Shown piece after piece: positions 1 through 5,914 of a stretch of DNA of 7,820 nucleotides. The notes beneath the pieces were generated by a model. That model saw only the letters and a list, made by a program, of their open reading frames with translations. It did not search any database and had not been told where the DNA came from. The translations under genes were made by a program, and so were the position numbers. The number at the start of each line of letters is the position of its first letter. Position 1 is the stretch's first letter. The DNA lies in the NCBI GenBank assembly GCA_034431815.1, contig DAOUCS010000117.1, positions 1-7,820 of the forward strand. Direction: 5' to 3'. Source of the DNA: HRBIN29 sp034431815. GTDB lineage: Bacteria > Chloroflexota > Dehalococcoidia > Tepidiformales > Tepidiformaceae.

Positions 1-1153
1 GCCCGAGGCCGCGCTGGGCGATGATATTGCGCTGGATCTCGTTCGTGCCCGAGTAGATGGTCGGCGCGACGGCCACCAGGTGCCCCTTCTCGATGGCGCC
101 GCCGTAGAGGGCGTACTTCGAATCAGGTTCGAGCTGCCCGTACAAGCCGAGGAGGTTCACGCCGAAGTTCATGATCTTCTGGCCCAGCTCCGTCGCGAAG
201 ACCTTGATCACCGACGCCTCGTAGTTCGGGACCTGGCCGTGGTCCTGCATCCAGGCGATGCGGTAGCTGAGCATCCGGCCCGTCTCGTTGGCGATCCAGA
301 GGTCGGCCAGCTTATGGCGGAGGACGTCGCGGTACGGACCGCCCGGCTTCCACTCCTTAAGGTGCCGGATGAGCGTCTCGAGGGTCCGCTGGTTGCCGGC
401 GATGGAGGCCACGTTCGAGCGCTCGAAATCGAGCAGCGTCATGGCGACGTACCAGCCGCGGTTCTCCTCGCCGACGCGGTTCTTCACCGGCACGCGGACG
501 TCTTCGAAGAAGACCTCGTTGAATTCGTGGTAGCCGGCCATGTTGACGATGGGCCGGACGGTGATCCCGGGGGTCTTCATGTCCACGAGGAGGAAGGTGA
601 TCCCGCGATGCTTCGGTGCATCGGGGTCGGTGCGCACCAGCATGAACATCCAGTCGGCGTGGTGCGCCCCGGTCGTCCAGATCTTCTGACCGTTGACGAT
701 GTAGTCGTCGCCATCCCGGACGGCGCGGGTCTGGAGGCTTGCGAGGTCCGAGCCCGCGCCGGGTTCGCTGTACCCCTGGCACCACACGACCTCGGCGTTC
801 GTGATGCGGGGCAGGTGTTCGCGCTTCTGTTCTTCGGTGCCGTGCACGATGAGGGTGGGCCCGATCATGCCGACGTTGAAGACGCGGCCTCCGTCGGGTG
901 CGCCCGCATAGGCGAGCTCCTCGGCGAAGATCATCTGTTGGATGTGCGACCACCCTAGCCCGCCGTATTCGGGCGGCCACGCGGGCGCGATCCACTTGCG
1001 GGCCGCCAGCTTCTTGTTGAACTGCAGCTGGAACTCCCAGTTGTCCTGGTCGGTGGGCCGCACGGGGCGGAAATCGGGCGGGAGGTTCTCCTTCAGGAAC
1101 TGCCGGATCTCCTGGCGGAGCTGTTCCTGCTCGGGCGTGAAATGAAAATCCAT
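1..1153 (-). CDS. Acyl-CoA dehydrogenase family protein (C-terminal end cut by window edge)
   Basis: This is an FAD-dependent enzyme that would oxidise an acyl-CoA to the 2,3-enoyl-CoA in the cytoplasm and pass electrons to electron-transfer flavoprotein. The minus-strand frame is open for 384 codons to the left edge. Visible family marks are the N-terminal helical domain with PPEYGGLGWS (60-69), the first signature WCQGYSEPGAGSDL (124-137), the FAD-binding stretch QKIWTTGAHHADW (156-168), and the C-terminal YSGTNEIQRNIIAQRGLG (367-384). Homologues usually end a few residues later, so almost the whole protein is here. The general base of medium- and short-chain enzymes would sit at Ser368 (YSGT instead of YEGT). 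Glu244 in LDFER matches the alternative base position of isovaleryl-CoA dehydrogenase, so the enzyme is probably active. The ATG at 1153 follows AGGAG at 1160-1164 with 6 nt between them. The substrate cannot be told; related actinobacterial enzymes work on fatty, terpenoid or steroid side chains, some as heteromers. Confidence 0.95.
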   Translation of the reverse strand, partial: MDFHFTPEQEQLRQEIRQFLKENLPPDFRPVRPTDQDNWEFQLQFNKKLAARKWIAPAWPPEYGGLGWSHIQQMIFAEELAYAGAPDGGRVFNVGMIGPTLIVHGTEEQKREHLPRITNAEVVWCQGYSEPGAGSDLASLQTRAVRDGDDYIVNGQKIWTTGAHHADWMFMLVRTDPDAPKHRGITFLLVDMKTPGITVRPIVNMAGYHEFNEVFFEDVRVPVKNRVGEENRGWYVAMTLLDFERSNVASIAGNQRTLETLIRHLKEWKPGGPYRDVLRHKLADLWIANETGRMLSYRIAWMQDHGQVPNYEASVIKVFATELGQKIMNFGVNLLGLYGQLEPDSKYALYGGAIEKGHLVAVAPTIYSGTNEIQRNIIAQRGLG

Positions 1154-1336
1154 CTCCTACTCCTGGGGAACGCGTCGCGATGGTGCTTCCAGTCTACCGG
1201 AGGGTAGAGGAGTGCGCCTCAGCGAGGCCCGCCGCTTCCATCGGGAGCGTTCGTCGACCGATAACCGTGCGCTCACGCCACCTTCAAGGTGCGTCGGTAC
1301 GGTCGCCCACGGCACATCCATCCAGGGGGCGAAGCG
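1154..1336. promoter_or_regulatory. Divergent intergenic region between acyl-CoA dehydrogenase and PhoX genes
   Basis: These 183 bp separate two genes reading away from each other, so both promoters should lie here. I see no pair of -35 and -10 boxes close to consensus on either strand. GATAAC at 1259-1264 (plus strand) is the best weak -10 candidate for the phosphatase gene. Small inverted repeats are present: CTACC-GGAG-GGTAG at 1194-1207, CGTG-CGCT-CACG at 1266-1277, and the better palindrome at 1279-1291 listed separately. The ribosome-binding sites of the two genes sit at the ends (AGGAG at 1160-1164 on the minus strand, AGGGGG at 1324-1329 on the plus strand). Confidence 0.5.
1279..1291. 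promoter_or_regulatory. Perfect palindrome, candidate operator upstream of PhoX gene
   Basis: CACCTTCAAGGTG is a perfect inverted repeat with 6-bp arms around a single central base, and it ends 45 bp before the phosphatase start codon. Its position in a divergent intergenic region and its symmetry suit a dimeric repressor or activator site. It does not match the enterobacterial Pho box. No second copy is seen in the window, so a role in phosphate control is only a guess. Confidence 0.3.
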
Positions 1337-1974
1337 ATGTCGAACGATCAACGAGCCGAGAACCTGTGCATGACGACGCTCCAGCGGTGCCGCTGGAGCT
1401 GTGGGAACCAGTGCGCCCTGCCGCCTTCGAACCTGGACCCCGGGACGCCCTTCCGGGAGGTCGCGTCCCGCTTCTACTCCCGGCGTTCGTTCCTCCGGCT
1501 CCTCACCGTCGGCGCTGCGCTCGCCGCGCCGCTGCCGCTTCGGTTCGAACGCGGTCTTCCCGCGGGGCCAGCGAGCGCGCAGGCGGCCTCCACGCAGCTC
1601 CGATTCCAGGCCATCGAGCCCTCGACGCGGGACGAGGTCATCCTCCCGCCCGGCTACCGTGTCAAGCCGGTGATCTCGTGGGGAGACCCGCTCTTCCTCT
1701 CGTCGCCGGCCTGGGGGTGGGACCGGCAGGACCCCGCCGCCCAGGCGCTCCAGTTCGGCTACAACTGCGACTTCCTGGCCGTTCTGCCGCTGGTCCCCGG
1801 CTACGCCCTCCTCTTCGCGAACCACGAGTACACGAACCCCGAGCTCATGTTCCGGGGGTACAGCGCCGACTCGCCCACCCGCGAACAGGCCCTTATCGAG
1901 ATCGAGGCGCACGGGTTTAGCACCGTCGTCCTCCGCAACTACCCCTCCGAGGGCTGGCACTACGTTCGGAGCGG

Positions 1975-1978
1975 CCCC
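1975..1978 (+). other. Frameshift site 1 in PhoX gene (CCCC run)
   Basis: Upstream, the family frame reads ...YVRSGP. Downstream, it reads PYVPYGWLNRRVIG in the frame one base further on. Dropping one C from the four-C run joins them as SGPYVPYGWLNRRVIG, the expected PhoX sequence, with no other change. A homopolymer is a common place for both replication slippage and read error. No slippery heptamer with a downstream pseudoknot is obvious, so programmed shifting is unlikely. Confidence 0.8.
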
Positions 1979-3130
1979 ATACGTGCCGTACGGCTGGCTG
2001 AACCGCCGCGTCATCGGCTCGACTCCCATGACAATCTCCGGCCCTGCGGCAGGGCATCCGTGGATGCAGACGAGGGAAGACCCCTCGGGCCGGCTCGTGA
2101 AGGGAACGCTCAACAACTGCGGCGGCGGCATCACGCTGTGGAACACGGTCCTCACTGCCGAGGAGAACTTCCACCAGTACTTCGCGAACCGCGACGGCGT
2201 CACCGAGAAGGAGAAGCGGGATGCGCACGCCCGCTACGGCCTACCGCGGGGGGCGAGCGAGCGGAAGCGGGAGCGCTTCGACCAGCGCTTCGACCTCTCC
2301 GTCGAACCGAACGAACCGTTCCGCTTCGGCTGGATCGTGGAGTACGACCCGTACCGCCCCGAGCTGCCGCCGGTCAAGCGGACCGCGCTCGGCAGGTTCA
2401 AGCACGAAGCCGCGACCTGCGTCCTCACCGCCGACGGCCGCGTGGCGCTGTACATGGGTGACGACGAGCGGTTCGAGTACATGTACAAGTTCGTCACCTC
2501 GGGACGGTACAACCCGAGCAACCGCGACGCGAACCGGAACCTCCTCGATTCGGGCACGCTGTACGTCGCCCGCTTCTATGAGGACGGCACCGGCGAATGG
2601 ATCCCGCTGGTGTACGGCGTGGGCCCGCTCACCGAGCGGAACGGCTTCCGCAGCCAGGCGGACGTGTGCATCAAGACGCGCCAGGCCGCCGACCTCGTCG
2701 GGGCAACGGCGATGGACCGGCCCGAGGACATCGAGACGAACCCCGTCAACAACCGCGTGTACTGCGTCATGACGAACAACACCCGCCGCGGTACGGGCTC
2801 GAACCCGGGGCCCAACGCGGCGAACCCTCGGGCGAACAACCGGCATGGCCACATCATCGAGCTGATGCCGGAGAACGGCGACCACGGCTCGACACGGTTT
2901 CGCTGGAACATCTTCCTCCTCTGCGGGCCGAAGGACGACCCGACAGCCTACTTTGCCGGCTTCCCGAAGGAGTGGGTGAGCGGGATCTCCTGCCCCGACA
3001 ACATCACCTTCGATGACCGGGGCATCCTCTGGATCGCGACCGATGGCCAGCCCTCCTCGCTCGGGGTGAACGACGGCATCTTCGCGGTGCCCACCGAGGG
3101 CATCGAGCGCGGGGCGTGCCGGCAGTTCCT

Positions 3131-3135
3131 CGCGC
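3131..3135 (+). other. Frameshift site 2 in PhoX gene (CGCGC repeat)
   Basis: The family frame runs through GIERGACRQFLA, then continues one base out of phase as GVPGCEVASLHFSPD and IQHPGED, ending at the TAG at 3322-3324. Removing one base within CGCGC at 3131-3135 gives RQFLAGVPGCEVAS, as expected for the family. Without this correction the frame reads on past the true stop to 3542, into the next gene, with low-complexity non-family sequence. The direction is the same as at the first site (one extra base), so the two shifts do not cancel each other. Confidence 0.75.
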
Positions 3136-3368
3136 GGCGTGCCGGGCTGCGAGGTGGCCAGCCTCCACTTCTCGCCCGACTACCGGGCCCTCTTCGCGAG
3201 CATTCAGCATCCAGGCGAGGACACCACCCTTGCATCGCCGTCCTCGACCTTCCCGTACGGCGACGGGCCACGCCCGACGGTGGTCGTCGCCTGGTCGGAA
3301 ACGGGCGGGAAGATCGGCGCCTAGCCTGGCTTAGGCTCCGCCCACCGTCGCGAGTTTCCTTTCCCGCT

Positions 3369-3395
3369 GGCCCTGTCGCTCCCTTCGGCAGGGCC
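3369..3395 (+). terminator. Strong hairpin between PhoX and mutase genes (possible terminator)
   Basis: Arms GGCCCTGTCG (3369-3378) and CGGCAGGGCC (3386-3395) pair over 10 bp with one G-T wobble, around a 7-nt loop. The hairpin begins 44 bp after the PhoX stop and ends 53 bp before the mutase start. There is no T-run after it (TATCGGTC follows), so it is not a textbook intrinsic terminator. It could be a T-less terminator, a 3'-end stabiliser for the phosphatase mRNA, or a protein site. Confidence 0.45.
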
Positions 3396-3403
3396 TATCG
3401 GTC

Positions 3404-3409
3404 TATACT
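3404..3409 (+). promoter_or_regulatory. Candidate -10 box (TATACT) for the mutase gene
   Basis: TATACT matches the TATAAT consensus at five of six bases and stands out in this GC-rich sequence. It lies 39 bp before the GTG start and would give a leader of about 30 nt that includes the ribosome-binding site. No good -35 is found 16-18 bp upstream; that space is taken by the right arm of the hairpin at 3369-3395. Confidence 0.4.
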
Positions 3410-3448
3410 GTCGGTCGAACACTCGCTCGCCCTGGGAGGAACCGTCCC

Positions 3449-5116
3449 GTGCACGTCGACCCCGACCGCGCCCGCGAACTGCGCCGCCGATATGAGGAGG
3501 GGGTGGAGGCCGAGGGCACGGAACGCCCGGGGCCCTTCATGACCGCCTCGAGCCGGCCCATCGCCCGCCTATACGACCCTACGGACGTCGCCGACCTCGA
3601 CTACGAGCGGGACATCGGCCTCCCGGGGAGCTACCCCTTCACGCGGGGCATCCACAAGACGGGGTACCGCGGCAAACCCTGGACCATCCGCATGTTCAGC
3701 GGCTTCGGCTCCGCCGAGGAGACGAACGCCCGCTACAAGGAGCTCCTGCGGGCGGGGAACAACGGCCTCTCGATCGCCTTCGACATGCCGACCCTGATGG
3801 GGTACGACCACGACGAGCCCTGGGCCGAGGGGGAGTTCGGAAGCTGCGGCGTGGCGGTCGACTCCATCCGCGACATGGAGATCCTCCTCGACGGGTTGCC
3901 CCTGGACCGCATCACCACCTCCATGACCATCAACGGCCCGGCGCCGGTCATCTGGGCGATGTACATCGTCGCGGCGGAGAACCGGGGCATCCCGCGTTCC
4001 AAGCTCGCAGGGACGCTGCAGAACGACATCCTGAAAGAGTATATTGCCCAAAACGAGTTCATCTACCCGCCGCGGGACTCGATGCGGCTGGTGACGGACA
4101 CGATCGAGTTCGCCACGAAGGAGATGCCGCTCTGGAACCCCATCAGCGTCAGCGGCTACCACATCCGCGAGGCGGGCTCGACCGCGGCCCAGGAGCTCGC
4201 CTTCACCCTCGCCGACGGGATGGAGTACGTGCGCTGGGCCATCGAGCGCGGCCTCGATGTGGACAGCTTCGCGCCGCGCATCAGCTTCTTCTTCAACTGC
4301 CACAACGACTTCTTCGAGGAGATCGCGAAGTTCCGGGCCGCTCGGCGGTTGTGGGCGCGGATCATGCGCGAGCGGTTTGGGGCGAAGAAGGAGCGCTCGT
4401 GGTGGATGCGCTTCCACACGCAGACCGCGGGCTGCTCGCTCACCAAACAGCAGCCGGAGGTAAACCTGGTGCGGGTCGCCATCCAGGCGCTGGCGGCCGT
4501 CCTGGGAGGAACGCAGTCGCTGCACACCGACGCCATGGACGAGGCGCTCGCCCTCCCCAGCGAAAAAGCTGCGAAGCTGGCCGTGCGGACGCAGCAGGTG
4601 ATCCTCCACGAAACGGGCGTCATCAACACCATCGACCCGCTCGGCGGCTCCTGGTTCGTGGAGCGGCTCACCGCGGACATCGAGCGCGAGGCCGAGGAGT
4701 ACTTCCGGAAGATCGAGGCATTCGGCGGCGTGATCCCGGCCATCGAGGCAGGATTCTTCCAGCGGGAGATCGCCGAAGCCTCAGCCCGCTACCAGCGGGA
4801 GATCGAGGAGCGGAAGCGGATCATCGTCGGCGTGAACGAGTACGTCGAGGAGGACGAGCGCATCGAAATCCCCATCCTCCGCGTCGACCGCGCGGGGGAG
4901 CGGCGCCACCTGGAGCGGCTCCGCCGCCACAAGGCCGAGCGGGATCCGGACGCCTGGGGGCTGGCGATGCGGCGCCTGGAGGCGGCGAGCCGGAACCCGC
5001 GCGAGAACACGATGCCCTACGTCATCGAGGCGGTGAAGGCCGGAGCCACCAACGGCGAGATCTGCAACCTCTGGCGGCGCGTCTTCGGCGAATACAAGGA
5101 GTACGTGGTGGTGTGA
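3449..5116 (+). CDS. Acyl-CoA mutase large subunit (methylmalonyl-CoA mutase family, isobutyryl-CoA mutase-like residues)
   Basis: This 555-residue protein is the catalytic TIM-barrel subunit of an adenosylcobalamin-dependent mutase that rearranges the carbon skeleton of an acyl-CoA. The barrel spans about residues 35-540, with TRGIHKTGYRGKPWTIR (65-81), AFDMPTLMGYD (110-120), GTLQNDILKEYIAQ (188-201), SGYHIREAG (235-243; His238 matches the active-site His), FHTQTAGCSLT and LGGTQSLHTDAMDE. The C-terminal B12-binding domain with DxHxxG is absent, so a separate small subunit is needed; none is in the window. The two residues that set specificity are Phe83 (Tyr89 in the Propionibacterium methylmalonyl enzyme) and Gln201 (Arg207). 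Phe/Gln is the isobutyryl-CoA mutase pair; without the Arg, a free carboxylate on the substrate would bind poorly. The likely reaction is isobutyryl-CoA to n-butyryl-CoA or a related one, but databases may well name it methylmalonyl-CoA mutase. The GTG start follows GGGAGGA (3434-3440) with an 8-nt spacer. Confidence 0.95.
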   Translation: MHVDPDRARELRRRYEEGVEAEGTERPGPFMTASSRPIARLYDPTDVADLDYERDIGLPGSYPFTRGIHKTGYRGKPWTIRMFSGFGSAEETNARYKELLRAGNNGLSIAFDMPTLMGYDHDEPWAEGEFGSCGVAVDSIRDMEILLDGLPLDRITTSMTINGPAPVIWAMYIVAAENRGIPRSKLAGTLQNDILKEYIAQNEFIYPPRDSMRLVTDTIEFATKEMPLWNPISVSGYHIREAGSTAAQELAFTLADGMEYVRWAIERGLDVDSFAPRISFFFNCHNDFFEEIAKFRAARRLWARIMRERFGAKKERSWWMRFHTQTAGCSLTKQQPEVNLVRVAIQALAAVLGGTQSLHTDAMDEALALPSEKAAKLAVRTQQVILHETGVINTIDPLGGSWFVERLTADIEREAEEYFRKIEAFGGVIPAIEAGFFQREIAEASARYQREIEERKRIIVGVNEYVEEDERIEIPILRVDRAGERRHLERLRRHKAERDPDAWGLAMRRLEAASRNPRENTMPYVIEAVKAGATNGEICNLWRRVFGEYKEYVVV

Positions 5117-5125
5117 GGGCCGCGC

Positions 5126-5689
5126 TCAGCCGGCGTACTCCCACCCCAGCTCCTTCTCCGTCAGCATGTCCCCGGTGCGGAGCCGATCGCCGTCGAGCAC
5201 GCGCCCGATGACCAGGGTGTGGTCGCCGACCGGGACGAACTGCTCCGCCTGACACTCGTACCAGGCGAGCGCCTGGCTCACGATGGGCATCCCCCGGGCG
5301 CTGAAGTGGTGAGGCACGCGCTCCAGCTTGTCGATGATCTTGGCCGCCTCTTCCGGGGAGCGGCCGCGCACCTTCGCCGCCTCCGAAGGCATGACGACCT
5401 TGCGGGCGATCTCCTCGCCGTCCTTCTCGTGGAGGAGGTTCACCGTGAAGAGTCCCGTTTCGCGGACAAACCGCAGGGTACGGGCGTCGTTCTCCAGGGA
5501 AACGGCGACCAGGCGGGGCTTGAACGACACCTGCATCACCCAGTCCGCCAGCATGAGGTTGTAGACCCCGTCGGCGCTGCGCGAGCCGATGACGTGCACG
5601 CCGTACACTTCGGCGAGGAGGGCGCGCTCAACGGGCTCCAGCTTCATCGGCTCGCCGGGAAGGTGGGGGAAGATCGTCTTGTACGACAT
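5126..5689 (-). CDS. Flavin reductase-like / FMN-binding split-barrel protein
   Basis: This 187-residue protein resembles the flavin reductase domain family (DIM6/NTAB type). Its members bind FMN in a split barrel and use NAD(P)H to reduce flavin or serve as small flavoproteins. Visible marks are the N-terminal strand GVHVIGSRSADGVYNLM (30-46), the core SFKPRLVAVSLEN (55-67) followed by FTVNLL (81-86), and the late GDHTLVIGRV (155-164), which matches the usual GDH-hydrophobic-G-V strand. The ATG at 5689 is chosen because AAGGAG lies at 5696-5701 with 6 nt between. The frame is open further upstream to 5827, but that part is low-complexity and covers another small ORF. It converges on the mutase gene with only 9 bp between the two stop codons, and no terminator is visible there. 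A small membrane ORF lies 28 nt upstream on the same strand. The partner enzyme and electron acceptor are unknown; no monooxygenase is nearby. Confidence 0.88.
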   Translation of the reverse strand: MSYKTIFPHLPGEPMKLEPVERALLAEVYGVHVIGSRSADGVYNLMLADWVMQVSFKPRLVAVSLENDARTLRFVRETGLFTVNLLHEKDGEEIARKVVMPSEAAKVRGRSPEEAAKIIDKLERVPHHFSARGMPIVSQALAWYECQAEQFVPVGDHTLVIGRVLDGDRLRTGDMLTEKELGWEYAG

Positions 5690-5717
5690 GCGCAGCTCCT
5701 TCGGGTGGGGGAGGCGC

Positions 5718-5819
5718 TCAGCGGGCGAGGGCGTTGAGCCCCTGGAAGATGAGTACGAGGGCGAGGGCGCCGAACGCCATCGCGAGCACGACCCACGAAC
5801 CTTTGACCACGATTGCCAT
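5718..5819 (-). CDS. Small single-helix membrane protein (33 residues), unknown function
   Basis: This short minus-strand ORF runs from ATG (5817-5819) to TGA (5718-5720). The product starts MAIVVKGSWVV, has an almost unbroken hydrophobic run from Trp9 to Phe25 (LAMAFGALALVLIF), and ends QGLNALAR. This is one clear transmembrane helix with a Lys near one end and an Arg at the other. It ends 28 nt before the flavin reductase start, so the two could share a transcript. No strong ribosome-binding site precedes the ATG (GGCGTGCGAAC), which lowers certainty; leaderless translation is possible. The membrane-like composition with sharp polar ends is unlikely to be chance in GC-rich DNA, where random frames give mostly Arg, Gly, Ala and Pro. 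I recognise no family. Confidence 0.55.
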   Translation of the reverse strand: MAIVVKGSWVVLAMAFGALALVLIFQGLNALAR

Positions 5820-5914
5820 GTTCGCACGCCGGGGCGCCCCTGTCAGGCGCGCTTGCGCGGGCGGAGGCGCTGCGTCACGATCCCCCAACCCCCAGCCTCC
5901 ACAGGAGTGTCTCG
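5820..5914. promoter_or_regulatory. Divergent spacer between small membrane ORF and GH2 gene
   Basis: These 95 bp hold the upstream regions of two genes that read apart. A perfect 10-bp GC palindrome, GGGGCGCCCC, lies at 5831-5840, and GCGC-GCTT-GCGC follows at 5848-5859. No -10-like box is apparent on either strand. The GH2 ribosome-binding site AGGAG is at 5903-5907. The palindromes could be operators but could also arise by chance in such GC-rich sequence. Confidence 0.35.

Larger units (their letters stand above)
1337..3324 (+). pseudogene. PhoX-family (DUF839) Tat-exported alkaline phosphatase, interrupted by two +1 frameshifts
   Basis: PhoX enzymes are metal-dependent alkaline phosphatases (calcium and iron in the studied Pseudomonas enzyme) that free phosphate from organic esters outside the cytoplasmic membrane. 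Family sequence runs from 1337 to the stop at 3322-3324 but in three successive frames. Removing one base near 1975-1978 and one near 3131-3135 restores about 661 residues, a normal length. The ATG follows AGGGGG with 7 nt between; a GTG at 1289 lacks a ribosome-binding site. In the repaired protein, Cys18, Cys22 and Cys26 (CGNQC) precede a Tat motif SRRSFLRLL (48-56), then a hydrophobic stretch and a likely cut after ASA (79-81). The mature part has FANHEY (Glu164), GTLNNCGGG (Cys261, matching the iron-ligand Cys), AEEN, an NPVNNRVY/MTNN segment and a C-terminal IQHPGED. Without repair, translation from 1337 would run in the first frame to 2461 and lose most of the fold. Recent decay and sequencing error both fit; the well-kept motifs between the shifts favour error or a very young lesion. 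Confidence 0.85.

Noticed and set aside
80..958. A 292-codon plus-strand open frame in the first kilobase
   Set aside because: It is antisense to the acyl-CoA dehydrogenase, whose minus-strand frame carries all the family signatures.
1289..1336. A GTG at 1289 as an earlier start for the PhoX gene
   Set aside because: No ribosome-binding site precedes it, it would overlap the palindrome at 1279-1291, and the ATG at 1337 has AGGGGG at good spacing.
1157..2203. A 348-codon minus-strand open frame covering the intergenic region and the 5' part of the PhoX gene
   Set aside because: It overlaps a Tat signal and PhoX motifs on the other strand, has no ribosome-binding site of note, and its product looks like low-complexity shadow sequence.
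1983..3542. The middle PhoX frame read as a separate gene from GTG 1983 to a stop at 3542
   Set aside because: The start lies inside a conserved PhoX segment, and the last 130 or so codons have no family match and run into the mutase gene. It is better explained as the middle part of one frameshifted gene.
4502..4511. A second copy of the CTGGGAGGAAC string found before the mutase start, now inside the mutase gene
   Set aside because: It encodes the conserved LGGTQ segment in frame and is not followed by a start codon, so it is a chance match and not a regulatory repeat.
3569..4609. A 346-codon open frame on the minus strand, opposite the mutase gene
   Set aside because: It lies fully antisense to a clear mutase coding frame, has an Arg/Val/Asp-rich composition with no family motif, and is the usual mirror frame of GC-rich coding DNA.
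5690..5827. A longer flavin reductase with 46 extra N-terminal residues starting at 5827
   Set aside because: The extra part is Ser/Arg/Pro-rich, unlike the family, and overlaps the small membrane ORF; the ATG at 5689 has a good ribosome-binding site.
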